64,000 bases of DNA from Salegentibacter sp. 24 (GCF_004362395.1 NZ_SNWE01000009.1:1-64000); one strand, 5' to 3'. Positions 10,267-19,223 are shown, counted from the stretch's first letter. The notes: a model not told the origin generated them from the sequence alone. Program-made: numbers and translations.

Positions 10267-12732
10267 TTATAGTTTAAATTGAAGTGTAGTGTACCAGGTT
10301 ACCGGCTGTGCCGGAATAATCCCAGGACCGGGATAACCTGTTGCCCTCCTGGTGAAATAAGAATTATTCAGTAAGTTATTAATTCCCGCTTCAATTTTGA
10401 ATTTCCCAAAACTATAAGAGGTGGAAAGATCTACAATGCCATAGGAAGGAATCACACCTTCTATCCCACGCTGATTGTCGTCTACATCTTGCGGCGCATT
10501 GGTAGCATCTGTATATTGCTTAGATAAATAAGTATACTGTAGTGCCCCCAAAAAGTTTTTAAAACCAAAATTAATCCCGGTCTTTAGATTCACCTTCGGG
10601 ATAAATTCAACTTCATTCCCTTCTACATTGGTAGCTTCAGATTTCGTGTACTCAGATTTTGTAAAAGCGGCATTAACAAACGTACTTAACCTAAAATTAT
10701 TAGCCTGCTGAAAAAAGCTGTTCTTAATATTCCATTCCCCAAAAGTTTCCAAACCATAGATAAAAGCATCGCCTATATTTCCGCGAAACCTTATTATTCT
10801 CCCGGTTTCCGCAAGGTCTCCAGAAGCATTTTCCCGAACCTCGGGCCTTAAGATCTCACCAACCCTGTCGTTATATTTTAGAGCGAAAACACTTGCATCA
10901 TAAGACACAATTTTGGCCAACCTTCCACGTATCCCTAAATCTGAAGTAAAACCTTCCTCATCATTAATGTTTGGATCTACCTGGAATACAGGATTTACCA
11001 CGCGTATATCATTAAAGGTGACCGAGCGGTAGTTCTGGGAAAAATTTGCATAAAGCTCATTCGTTCCATTTAAATTATAACTGCTTCCTACTCCTAGTAA
11101 AACAAAGCTTCTTTCAAATTCCCGGTTATCTTCTTTAGTTTCATTTAACAGTGGATTGCCCGCTAAATCCAGGATAATATTTTTATAAGTTCCACTAGCC
11201 GCAGTATTTATATACTCGAACCGAATACCAGGAGTTACAGAAAAATTATTGGTAATCGTAAAAATATTTTCTCCAAAGAAGGCTAAATTTTCGTTTGGAA
11301 ACTCAAAGGAGGATTGCCTTGGATAATTTGGATATGTGGTTGTAGCAAATTCAAAATCGGGTTCAGAAGTAGTACTTCCCGGACCTTGCTGCTGGCTATT
11401 ATCACTCTTATAATATTTACTTCCCAGCAGAATCACTGATTCTTCCCCAAAAAGATTGTACCTGGTTAAATATCGTGCTTCTGCGCCCCAGTTAGAAAAG
11501 TTATCTACAAGTAATTCCCTAGGTGCAGTAAGATCATCTGGTTGAGAAACCCTATTTTCACGAAATCCTACGGCTTTTCGCGAAGCATCTAATCCAAAAA
11601 CATTCAGGCTGAAATCAGTTTTTTCTGAAAATTTATGCTGAAGCTTTACCGCAAATAAGTTCCAGTTTACATCAAACCAATTCCGTTCCCGGTTGCTAAA
11701 ATCGGGTTTTTCGTAAAACTGCTTATCGGTAAGTCCGCCGGGTTGCTGAGCGAGGTAATCTAAAAATGTATATTCGAAACTGATTTTTGTGTTATCACTT
11801 ATTTCCCATCCCAAATGAGCGAAAGCATTATGGGAACCATATTCAGAATTTGGCCTGAACCCATCACCTGTTTTGAAATTGTAATAAGTATAGTAGCTAA
11901 AATCACCCAGGGTCCCGCTTAAACTATTAAAACTGGTAAACAAATTATAGGATCCAACAGATTGCCTGGTTAAAAACGCTATTTTCTTCTCTGAAGGCTC
12001 TTTAAATTTAAAGTTGATTAGGCCGCCAAACTGAGTCCCATATTGCAGTGAAGCCGCACCGCGCACCACTTGTATCTCTTTTAAAGCTTCTGGTGGCGGA
12101 GTGTAATAACTTTCGGGATAACCCAACACATCGGCCGAAATATCATACCCATTTTGGCGGGTATTAAAATTTTGGGTGCGGTTGGGATCCAGGCCACGGC
12201 CGCCAATATTTAGCTGTAAGCCGGCATCTCCATTATCGTAGATGTTAAGGCCCACCACCTGGCTATAGATTTGCCGGGCATTGTTAGCAGCGGTATTTGC
12301 CATAACTTTATCCATCACAACAACTTCACTTTTCTTCCCTGCATAAATTGAAGTTCCTTCTACTTTACGGAGTTTCCTAAGGGCAAAAAGCTGTTCCCTT
12401 CTTGTGGTAAGCATGACTTCGTTAAGACTTTCGGCCAGCGGTGCCAGACGGAAATTGACTGTAGTATCCTGATTAATTGTGATCTCCCTTTCAATGATCT
12501 CATATTCATAACTAAAAACAGCAAGCTTATACTTACCTGCTTCAAGCGATGAAATTTCAAACTCCCCATTATCATCAGCTAAAACAAGATTTCCAGTAGT
12601 TTTATTCCAGATTTCTGCATTACGAACAGGATCGCCAGTTTCCGAAGATACTACGTTCCCGCTTAGCGTATACTGCTGTGCCTGGGCGATAAATCCGAAT
12701 AAAAAAAGTAAGCTAAAGACCTTTAATCTCAT
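10267..12732 (-). CDS. TonB-dependent receptor, FecA-like, with N-terminal carboxypeptidase-regulatory-like domain
   Basis: An outer-membrane active transporter. I choose the start at 12732, which begins the signal peptide MRLKVFSLLFLFGFIAQAQ; the longer frame to 12795 has no signal sequence at its start. A CarboxypepD_reg-like beta domain (about residues 22-105) precedes a plug domain containing SQVVGLNIYDNGDAGLQLNIGGRG-type sequence and EIQVVRGAASLQYGTQFGG. The long barrel ends in an aromatic strand (TLQFKL). The plug resembles FecA-type ferric siderophore receptors. It is the last gene of the DUF4856-imelysin-carboxylase-like operon, and its first 20 bases overlap the 3' end of the preceding gene, indicating translational coupling. 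The ligand is unknown; iron or another metal complex is inferred from the imelysin partner. Confidence 0.9.
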   Translation of the reverse strand: MRLKVFSLLFLFGFIAQAQQYTLSGNVVSSETGDPVRNAEIWNKTTGNLVLADDNGEFEISSLEAGKYKLAVFSYEYEIIEREITINQDTTVNFRLAPLAESLNEVMLTTRREQLFALRKLRKVEGTSIYAGKKSEVVVMDKVMANTAANNARQIYSQVVGLNIYDNGDAGLQLNIGGRGLDPNRTQNFNTRQNGYDISADVLGYPESYYTPPPEALKEIQVVRGAASLQYGTQFGGLINFKFKEPSEKKIAFLTRQSVGSYNLFTSFNSLSGTLGDFSYYTYYNFKTGDGFRPNSEYGSHNAFAHLGWEISDNTKISFEYTFLDYLAQQPGGLTDKQFYEKPDFSNRERNWFDVNWNLFAVKLQHKFSEKTDFSLNVFGLDASRKAVGFRENRVSQPDDLTAPRELLVDNFSNWGAEARYLTRYNLFGEESVILLGSKYYKSDNSQQQGPGSTTSEPDFEFATTTYPNYPRQSSFEFPNENLAFFGENIFTITNNFSVTPGIRFEYINTAASGTYKNIILDLAGNPLLNETKEDNREFERSFVLLGVGSSYNLNGTNELYANFSQNYRSVTFNDIRVVNPVFQVDPNINDEEGFTSDLGIRGRLAKIVSYDASVFALKYNDRVGEILRPEVRENASGDLAETGRIIRFRGNIGDAFIYGLETFGEWNIKNSFFQQANNFRLSTFVNAAFTKSEYTKSEATNVEGNEVEFIPKVNLKTGINFGFKNFLGALQYTYLSKQYTDATNAPQDVDDNQRGIEGVIPSYGIVDLSTSYSFGKFKIEAGINNLLNNSYFTRRATGYPGPGIIPAQPVTWYTTLQFKL

Positions 12733-14074
12733 CTTGGAAGGGTAATATATATGTTTTGTGTTCAAACGAGTTCGCGAAATTAAGCAAATTAACATCGGGA
12801 TCTATATAAGGCGCACTCTTTCTGCCGTTAAGAGCTACGTAATTCTCTACATAAATTTCGATATTCTTATGCCCATCTTTTCTAAAATGATTTTCTAGAA
12901 AATGAGCATATTCAATTATAAAATCGGGTTGAAATGCCATTTGTTTTTCCTGGAAAGGGGTTAGGAAGTCTGAATTATCCACATAAAAACGATTTCCTGT
13001 TTTAGCATCCACTATTTTGAATTGGGCATAACCGGCCTTTTCCATTAACATTACCCTCCATGAAAAACGAAAACCTTCCTCTGTCCAGAAAAGTTCACCT
13101 GGGTATAATAAATAACGCCAGGGAAATAATAGCTGGATTATAAAGAAGCCGGTGATTACCGAAGTGATAACTTTTCTCTTAATGGGTTTATAAAAAAGTA
13201 TCCTGGAATTATCAAAACGATCTTTTTTTATATTTATAATTTTCGCAATCATTCCAAGAATTTTATGATGAACTTCAGGACTGAAGAAAATAAGAGCACT
13301 CACAATCATGATGTAGGGAAACATACCTATGGGAAACAAAACACGGGTTAATACATGAAAAACAATAACCAATAAAAAAGCTCCAAAGCGTGTTGGTTTC
13401 CAAAGCAATAAAAAGGGAATTAAAATATCATAAAACATGCCGCTCCAGCTAAAAACATAATGCACCCATTCCTGTTGAAGCAAATCTCCCAGAAAAGGAA
13501 GATCATATTTTGAGGGCAACCAAATCTTTAACGGCATTGCCCTAAGCAACCAATCCGAATTTATCTTGGCGAGTCCGGCATAAAAATATACAATGGCTAG
13601 TAAGAGTTTTATAGCATCTATACTCCATCTTGGAATTTTCTGAAATACTTTTTGAGGGCTTCTAGCTGCATCTATAGAAAAATAGCAGGCTGCAGGCAAA
13701 AAAATCATTAAAAAACTGAGAACACTAATAAAGTAATAATGATTTAAATAAGTGGTTTTATCCATCAATTCTATGTAAGTAAAACTGAGAAAAAAAAGGA
13801 TGATAGCAAACCGATATTTATAGCCTACAGCTACCAGTATAGAGGAAATCCCACAAATTATAAAAAGTAAGTAAGTGAAATCACCAAATGGTTTTACCCA
13901 CTCAAATCCATAATATGAGAAAAAGAATTTTGGGGCAATATATAGTTTTTCAATCCATCCATTTAACCAGAAGCGAACAATACTGGCAAACATCATAAGT
14001 CCGAAGAAAATCCTGAAAACCGCCAGGGGGGCGGTTTCGGTATAAGAATTAAGATATTTACCAATTTTGTTCAT
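12713..14074 (-). CDS. HTTM-domain membrane protein resembling vitamin K-dependent gamma-glutamyl carboxylase
   Basis: This 453-residue polytopic protein matches the HTTM/gamma-carboxylase fold over its length. Landmarks are Asn111-His112 in YLNHYYF, Lys170 in YFYAGLAKINSDWL, the SIGMF-like segment GMFPYIMI at about 250-257, and WTEEGFRFSWRVM at 330-342. In human GGCX the corresponding positions hold His160, the catalytic-base Lys218 (VKKLDADWV) and the WTNGLYGYSW segment, as recalled. Thus the key Lys and His appear kept. The enzyme class carboxylates Glu using reduced vitamin K; flavobacteria make menaquinone, so a cofactor would be available. The target is unknown. It lies between imelysin (10 bases upstream) and the TonB receptor (20-base overlap). 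Family assignment is firm; carboxylase activity is inference. Confidence 0.82.
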   Translation of the reverse strand: MNKIGKYLNSYTETAPLAVFRIFFGLMMFASIVRFWLNGWIEKLYIAPKFFFSYYGFEWVKPFGDFTYLLFIICGISSILVAVGYKYRFAIILFFLSFTYIELMDKTTYLNHYYFISVLSFLMIFLPAACYFSIDAARSPQKVFQKIPRWSIDAIKLLLAIVYFYAGLAKINSDWLLRAMPLKIWLPSKYDLPFLGDLLQQEWVHYVFSWSGMFYDILIPFLLLWKPTRFGAFLLVIVFHVLTRVLFPIGMFPYIMIVSALIFFSPEVHHKILGMIAKIINIKKDRFDNSRILFYKPIKRKVITSVITGFFIIQLLFPWRYLLYPGELFWTEEGFRFSWRVMLMEKAGYAQFKIVDAKTGNRFYVDNSDFLTPFQEKQMAFQPDFIIEYAHFLENHFRKDGHKNIEIYVENYVALNGRKSAPYIDPDVNLLNFANSFEHKTYILPFQDEIKGL

Positions 14075-14084
14075 TGGCGGATTA

Positions 14085-15212
14085 TTAATCTCCGTCTGAA
14101 TCTACATAGTCAACACTTATAGATAATGCCTGCATCATATCAACTTTTAGAAGCACCACTGCCATTTGTAAAAGATCAAACGCTTCCAGCATTGGTGTAT
14201 TATTGGTTCGCACCTGCTCCTTTAAACTAGCATCTAGTGAATCAGCTTGTGCTTTGATAGTATCAAACTGCAAATTTATAAGTTCACCTAAATTGGCTCC
14301 CTCTTTTATGCTATCCAGATAATCCAAATATTGTTTATAACTTTTCCCAGCTGAGCTTCCGTCAAAGTGAACTCCATTAAAAAAGTCTTGTACACTTTCT
14401 AGTGCTTTTAAATATAATTCTTTGGAAAAATCATTAGCGTAATAAGCTTCTGTGTTCTGTGGTGAAGGTTCTCCTGTGAATGCTCCCGCCGGATATCCTA
14501 TTTTTCCTGAACGAAGAAATTTTTCAAAATACATCACGTAATCATTGGTGAATTTATCTACTGCCCCAGTACTTGAAGAACTTGTATTGTTTACAAAGGT
14601 ATCACGATAGTCGCCATGCCAGGAATCGCTCACTTCCACGGTAAGCGCATTAATACGAGTCGAAACTGCTTCCAAATATGATTTATATGCCGAAGCATTA
14701 GGATTTTCTGTGTAAAATGAAACTATTTCAGCTTCATTGGCACCAAGACCATTAATTAAAAAATCCAAAGCGGGAAAACCCTGCTCTGCATAACTGGATG
14801 GCAGCTCTAAATTATAAGAACCCGTTTCAATTTTTTCCCGAATATTAGTGGTGTTCGCAGGGTAGGTATTAAGAAAATTGCGATAATTAAGCTGCTCAGC
14901 CTTTCCAATCTCGAACATTGAAACGCTTTGAAAATCGAGATATGCAGTTCTAAAAGCACTTCTGATTACTTCAAGTTTTGCTACAGATGGATCCTGAATA
15001 AAAGCAGTTGTTTGCTCTTCCAAAGTTCTGGTAGAAGATTCAAAGTTTTGAAATGCAGGAAGGATTATATTATCGGCCCAATTGACAAGCATTGCTTCCC
15101 GATCAAAAGAATTTTCTTCCTTTTCATTATCAGGCGTTTTATCTTCATTTTCGGTAGAACAAGCAGAAAAAAGAAAAATTAAAATTAACAAAAAACCAGG
15201 AATTTTATTCAT
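14085..15212 (-). CDS. Imelysin-like (peptidase M75/IrpA family) lipoprotein
   Basis: The 375-residue protein begins with a lipobox (FLFSAC, Cys18), so it should be a lipid-anchored periplasmic or outer-membrane protein. The largely helical remainder matches the imelysin/IrpA family, linked to iron uptake in several bacteria. At the place of the family's GxHxxE motif it reads GFPALD (residues 145-150), so both metal-type residues of that motif are replaced, as in other non-peptidase imelysin-like proteins. A proteolytic role is therefore unlikely. It is the second gene of a four-gene operon ending in a TonB-dependent receptor, consistent with capture or handling of a metal ligand at the cell surface. 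Confidence 0.85.
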   Translation of the reverse strand: MNKIPGFLLILIFLFSACSTENEDKTPDNEKEENSFDREAMLVNWADNIILPAFQNFESSTRTLEEQTTAFIQDPSVAKLEVIRSAFRTAYLDFQSVSMFEIGKAEQLNYRNFLNTYPANTTNIREKIETGSYNLELPSSYAEQGFPALDFLINGLGANEAEIVSFYTENPNASAYKSYLEAVSTRINALTVEVSDSWHGDYRDTFVNNTSSSSTGAVDKFTNDYVMYFEKFLRSGKIGYPAGAFTGEPSPQNTEAYYANDFSKELYLKALESVQDFFNGVHFDGSSAGKSYKQYLDYLDSIKEGANLGELINLQFDTIKAQADSLDASLKEQVRTNNTPMLEAFDLLQMAVVLLKVDMMQALSISVDYVDSDGD

Positions 15213-15223
15213 AACCTTAAATT

Positions 15224-15250
15224 TTAAAAACCTGGAGCTTTTTAGGCTCC
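15224..15250 (-). terminator. Attenuator-like hairpin between the DUF4856 and imelysin genes
   Basis: On the minus strand GGAGC, a 7-base loop and GCTCC are followed by AGGTTTTT. It lies just after the DUF4856 stop and about 10 bases before the imelysin start, inside the operon, so partial termination could set the lipoprotein level above that of the membrane genes. Confidence 0.55.
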
Positions 15251-15269
15251 ATATGATTTATTATGTTGC

Positions 15270-16478
15270 TTACGCTTCAGAAACTGCAAAACCAAAAGCA
15301 GTGGCAATCTCTTGTGAAATCGAATCTAGTGTTTCAGGTGTTACATCCCAAAATCCATTGCCTTCTAGTAATTCCTGTATAAAACCATCAATTTGTGATT
15401 TTGTAAGGTATGGAGAATTTGTTGCTGGGTTATTTGTGAACCTTAAGCTATAAACGAACCCAAAACCTTCTGATAATTCGTGAAAAGCTGAACCATAATT
15501 TTCATTTTCGAGTGCGGCTTTTCCTCCCTGAAGATAGTGAACTGCTCTAACTGCAATTACTTTTGATATATTTTCACGTATTATGGCTACCTGCTCATCA
15601 CGAAGTTCATAATCACCCGCAACGATAGCGGCACGTCCTATTTTGAAGGCTTCAAAAGTTTCTTCAGCAATTCCAGCAAAATCCGCGTCTTCCTCTAACC
15701 TACCCAGGTAGTTAAAAAGCAACCTGTCGTTACTTTCATTAAGCATGGAATTGGGATCTTCGGCAGGAACCGATGGATCGCCATAGAGATACCCGTAGGC
15801 TTCGTCCCATTTGTGCTCCATAGTGGTATAATTCTTTCCTTCTTCGGTGATACCGGCCTCATTGTTCGCCCTATTTTCTCCTTCATCCAAAACTGGTTGG
15901 GCTAGGTAATTATTAAGCATTTGGTCTGCCTGAAGTGCACCAATAAGGCCTTTTGCAAAAGCCTGGTTCATTTCAAGACCCTGGGCATTTACATAGCGAA
16001 TACTGGATCCATCGGCAATCTGGCCTGCAATTCCAGGTTCGGCCAACTCATCCTTATTAGTTTTAACTGCATTCATTTGGGTTGCAATAAAATCTTCAAA
16101 ATCAGTTTTTATTGCGTTGCTTTCTACAGTATTAGCAGAAAAATATAAATTTGAAGCCGCTACCTTCGATTTAACACTTTTGGAGGACTCATTGAGTGCT
16201 GCAGAAGAAAAAGGATTATTATCGTTGGCAAACATATTAGAGAGGGATTCCTCTGTAGCATTATCAAAATCAGTGAAATCGCCCATTATTTCTGAGGTCA
16301 TTTTAAGTCTGGTTGTTTGCCCGTCATAACTTACGGTAGAATTTCCATTTCTTTCAAAGGAATAATTTTCAGGTATCACAACTGTATCTTCTCCATCAAT
16401 AATTTTATTATCGTCATCTGATGAACAAGAAGTTAAAGTCAGGCCTGCAAGAATGAATGTAAAAAAATATGCTTTCAT
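15270..16478 (-). CDS. DUF4856 lipoprotein
   Basis: The 402-residue protein has a signal peptide with lipobox (LTLTSC, Cys18) followed by a short acidic SSDDD linker typical of Bacteroidota surface lipoproteins. The body matches DUF4856 (YSFERNGNSTVSYDGQTTRL, and the MEHKWDEAYGYLYG segment about two thirds in). The family usually accompanies imelysin and TonB receptor genes, as here, and its function is not established. It is the first gene of the operon and lies directly behind a consensus promoter. The protein is rich in Asp and Glu but shows no recognisable enzyme motif. Confidence 0.85.
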   Translation of the reverse strand: MKAYFFTFILAGLTLTSCSSDDDNKIIDGEDTVVIPENYSFERNGNSTVSYDGQTTRLKMTSEIMGDFTDFDNATEESLSNMFANDNNPFSSAALNESSKSVKSKVAASNLYFSANTVESNAIKTDFEDFIATQMNAVKTNKDELAEPGIAGQIADGSSIRYVNAQGLEMNQAFAKGLIGALQADQMLNNYLAQPVLDEGENRANNEAGITEEGKNYTTMEHKWDEAYGYLYGDPSVPAEDPNSMLNESNDRLLFNYLGRLEEDADFAGIAEETFEAFKIGRAAIVAGDYELRDEQVAIIRENISKVIAVRAVHYLQGGKAALENENYGSAFHELSEGFGFVYSLRFTNNPATNSPYLTKSQIDGFIQELLEGNGFWDVTPETLDSISQEIATAFGFAVSEA

Positions 16479-16514
16479 GATGTTTTATTTGGACTAGATT
16501 TAAATAAAGTTCCG

Positions 16515-16545
16515 CAAATATAAAATCATCTTTAAAATAGCCAAA
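16515..16545 (-). promoter_or_regulatory. Consensus Bacteroidota promoter of the DUF4856-imelysin operon
   Basis: On the minus strand TTTG (16545-16542), exactly 19 bases, then TATATTTG (16522-16515) match the Bacteroidota sigma-factor consensus TTTG-N19-TAnnTTTG perfectly. The predicted start is about 30 bases before the DUF4856 ATG. No obvious Fur-like palindrome is seen over it. Confidence 0.8.
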
Positions 16546-16673
16546 ACTTATTTAGATTAATTTTAAATACTCTTAAAGAAATAGTCTTTTCAAAGGAATT
16601 TATAGCCCTCAAACCTGTGATTTATATCCATAATAATTCCTAACCAACAAGAATTTGCACAGTTTGATAATTA

Positions 16674-17351
16674 TTATTTTCCTGAATCATCACCGAAATC
16701 CTCTATCTCCTTTTCCCAGGTTGAATCGATTATCTCTTCTTTTTTTAGGAGATTTCCAGAAGTAGTTATTTTAAAATGATCATGCTCCAAATTCTGTAAA
16801 TCCCAGATAATATGTTCTGCCTCTGGGAATTCGGTATTGCCATTCATTTGATCCTCAAACAATCTTTTAACGATATTTCTATCGGAAAGACCATCATTCA
16901 ATAACCTGAGCACAGTTTCTTTGGTTATGCTAGGATTGTCATCCTTAAATGCTGTTATAGAACAATGAATAATAGTAGCGCTGGAACTCGGGAATTTACC
17001 GTTGTAGGCTTTGAATAGTAATTGATTCACATGGAATAATTTTGCCTGCAATTCCATTTCTGGATATTCTTCACAAACCGTATCTATCAACATATCGTTG
17101 GAGATCTGGTGAATTTGTCCTTCGGTTAATTGCCCGTCTAAGGTGTATTTCATAACTAACTGTGCAGCTTCAGAAGGTTCAAAATCCGTTATAGCCATAA
17201 ATAACAACTCCCTTAAATTTTCTTTTTCAGAATCTTCCGCATCAGGATAATTAAATATTTCCAGCAATTGAATGTAATCTTCACTAGTCCAGTATTCTCT
17301 GATTTCATCAACAGTTTGGACTTTCTCTATGTTTATTTTGTACTTCATCAT
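16674..17351 (-). CDS. Hypothetical protein
   Basis: A 225-residue acidic soluble protein with no signal peptide and no domain I recognise. It appears mostly helical, with a segment HCSITAFKDDNPSITKETVL at about 125-145. Its start (MMKYKINIEKV) is clean. It lies alone between the iron-type operon and the thiamine locus on the same strand, with gaps of about 190 and 137 bases, so it is probably its own transcript. No function is proposed. Confidence 0.6.
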   Translation of the reverse strand: MMKYKINIEKVQTVDEIREYWTSEDYIQLLEIFNYPDAEDSEKENLRELLFMAITDFEPSEAAQLVMKYTLDGQLTEGQIHQISNDMLIDTVCEEYPEMELQAKLFHVNQLLFKAYNGKFPSSSATIIHCSITAFKDDNPSITKETVLRLLNDGLSDRNIVKRLFEDQMNGNTEFPEAEHIIWDLQNLEHDHFKITTSGNLLKKEEIIDSTWEKEIEDFGDDSGK

Positions 17352-17488
17352 AAATTTTTAGTAGGTGGGTTAAAATAATTACCGCCTTTCCCATGATAAT
17401 CATTTTTCACTACTAATTGGATAAATGATCTCGAAATCTTAATTTCAAACCGAGTGATTATAAACTAAAAATGGGTAGACGATAGATT

Positions 17489-18502
17489 TCATTTGGTAAA
17501 AATGTGATGTTGTGTTGCCGTAAAATAATCCCGAAAAATTTGATTTAAAGGATGATTTAATCGACCTGCATTTACACCCAAAAATGGATAAAGTTCAATA
17601 ATATTCTGCGAAATATTTTTCACTGCATTAACAGCTGAATTATGGATTTCCTCTATCAAATACTTATCAATGCTTTCCCGGGTTATTATCTTCGCCTCAA
17701 TATCCTCTGAATATCGAATTATTTTCTTATTGTAAAAATTGAGGCTTTCTTCTAAATTTATTGAAGTATTCAGAGATTTTATAACTCTCGCTTGATCCAG
17801 AAAGTGCTCGGCCATTCCTAAGTAATTAACCCAAAGGCTTAGATCGGCAAAGACTGCGAAAGGGACTTTAAATATGTCCTGCGGCTGATTAAATTCATTA
17901 TAAATAAAACTATAGTCTTTGGAAACCAAAATGTTTTCGACTGCAAAAGAATGGGTGGCTGAAGCTTTTAAACCCATGGTATTCCAATCTTCAATGATCT
18001 GTACTTCTTTTCGGGGCAATACGAACGAACGCACTTTTGGTGACCTGTCTTCATTTAATAAGGTTTTTCCATTTTCTTGAATTTCCGCATTAAGCGTGAA
18101 ATGGCTTAAGTAAGACGCCCCTGTGGCATAACGCCAGGTTCCTGAAATTTTATAATGCTCGCCAAGTTTTTCAGCCTTTCCAAATACACCTCCACTACCT
18201 CCCATAATTGTTGTTTTGGAGCTTTGAAAGATTTCTTTCGCGGTTTTCGTTTCCAGGTTCCCAATAAAGTAATTGGCACCACTACATAAAGTTATTGTCC
18301 AACCAAGGCTGCCATCAATTTTGGCTAATTGTTTAAGTTTTATAAGTCCTTCTGTTAAGGTTAATTCCAATCCACCATATTTTTTGGGCACCCATATATT
18401 CCAAAGGTTTTCATCTGCAATCCAGGTTAAAACTTGTTCGGGAAAAATATTGCAATCAAGGCATAAATCTCTAAGTGCTTGTTGCTTGGACTCTTCTTTC
18501 AT
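17489..18502 (-). CDS. Acyl-CoA dehydrogenase-like flavoprotein, possible group D monooxygenase, in a TPP-riboswitch operon
   Basis: The 337-residue product follows the acyl-CoA dehydrogenase fold: helical N-terminus (WVPKKYGGLELTL), a central beta domain (MGGSGGVFGKAEKL, KISGTWRYATGASYLSHF, DWNTMGLKASATHSF) and a helical C-terminus. The pattern SGTWRYATGA is closer to HpaB/DszC-type flavin monooxygenases than to true acyl-CoA dehydrogenases. It is somewhat short for the family. Its ATG lies 32 bases inside pnuT, so the two are translationally coupled and both fall under the TPP riboswitch. That context suggests a step in thiamine or thiamine-breakdown-product salvage. This is inference; no such role is known to me. 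Confidence 0.78.
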   Translation of the reverse strand: MKEESKQQALRDLCLDCNIFPEQVLTWIADENLWNIWVPKKYGGLELTLTEGLIKLKQLAKIDGSLGWTITLCSGANYFIGNLETKTAKEIFQSSKTTIMGGSGGVFGKAEKLGEHYKISGTWRYATGASYLSHFTLNAEIQENGKTLLNEDRSPKVRSFVLPRKEVQIIEDWNTMGLKASATHSFAVENILVSKDYSFIYNEFNQPQDIFKVPFAVFADLSLWVNYLGMAEHFLDQARVIKSLNTSINLEESLNFYNKKIIRYSEDIEAKIITRESIDKYLIEEIHNSAVNAVKNISQNIIELYPFLGVNAGRLNHPLNQIFRDYFTATQHHIFTK

Positions 18503-19073
18503 TTTTCAAAATTTTAATCCATTTAAAATATCCCGAAGTTCCTACTATAAATAAGAAAATCGTTAATCCGGCATATACGTATAATTCTTTGTAAATAAGC
18601 AATGGAATAGATATGGTGTTACTGATGTTTAAAAAAACCCAGTTTTCCAGTTTCCTTTTAGCCATGAGCCACATTCCTGCCCAGGCAAAACCACTCACCG
18701 CGGCATCCCAAAACGGAACATCTGAATTGGTATAAAACAAAAGCCAGTAACTCATACCCATAAAACATATCAATACAATTCCAATTGCTTTGAGATGTTC
18801 CGATCTACTTGCAGAAGAAATCGGAGTTTTTTCTGCTTGCTTTCCATACCAATAAAACCACCCATAAATACTCATTACCAGGTAATAAAGATTCAAAATA
18901 ATATCGGCATATAGTCTTGACTGGTAAAGCACCCACAAACTTATGAGGATGGCAGTGATACCGAATAAGTAATTATGGATATTATTTTTTCTTGCCAGTA
19001 ATACCTGAGCTACACCAAAAAAAGTTCCCACAGCCTGTAAGGCTGTAAGGCTGGTAAAGAAATCCTCTCTCAT
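18471..19073 (-). CDS. pnuT: PnuC-family transporter, probable thiamine transporter PnuT
   Basis: A 200-residue inner membrane protein with about seven hydrophobic segments and the PnuC-type motif YLVMSIYGWFYW (about 63-74). PnuC proteins move nicotinamide riboside, but those placed behind TPP riboswitches in Bacteroidota are assigned to thiamine (PnuT) from comparative genomics. A clear TPP riboswitch lies 68 bases before its start. It overlaps the following flavoprotein gene by 32 bases. The thiamine outer membrane receptor and pyrophosphokinase that often accompany pnuT are not in this window. Family is certain; substrate is a strong inference. Confidence 0.88.
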   Translation of the reverse strand: MREDFFTSLTALQAVGTFFGVAQVLLARKNNIHNYLFGITAILISLWVLYQSRLYADIILNLYYLVMSIYGWFYWYGKQAEKTPISSASRSEHLKAIGIVLICFMGMSYWLLFYTNSDVPFWDAAVSGFAWAGMWLMAKRKLENWVFLNISNTISIPLLIYKELYVYAGLTIFLFIVGTSGYFKWIKILKNERRVQATST

Positions 19074-19140
19074 TGTTTTCCAATTAGCAATGAAATGAGG
19101 AAAGCAGATGACATTACAGGAATGAAAACTTTGCTTAGAA

Positions 19141-19223
19141 AATCCCTACGCCGGCATTATCCGGATCAGGTTTAGAGTAAAGACCCCGGGTATCATCTCA
19201 GCCTGTCAAATGACAAGCACCCC
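19141..19223 (-). promoter_or_regulatory. TPP riboswitch (THI element)
   Basis: On the minus strand the sequence contains GGGGTGC, the core GGCTGAGATGATACCC, AACCTGATCCGGATAATGCC and GGCGTAGGGA in the correct order and spacing of the THI-box aptamer. A TAGTTTTG -7 element lies just upstream at 19234-19241. About 67 bases separate it from the pnuT ATG, with no T-run terminator visible, so control may be at translation start. Confidence 0.96.

Noticed and set aside
12360-12575. 71-codon minus-strand frame inside the TonB receptor gene
   Set aside because: It lies in another frame within the conserved carboxypeptidase-regulatory-like and plug region of the receptor.
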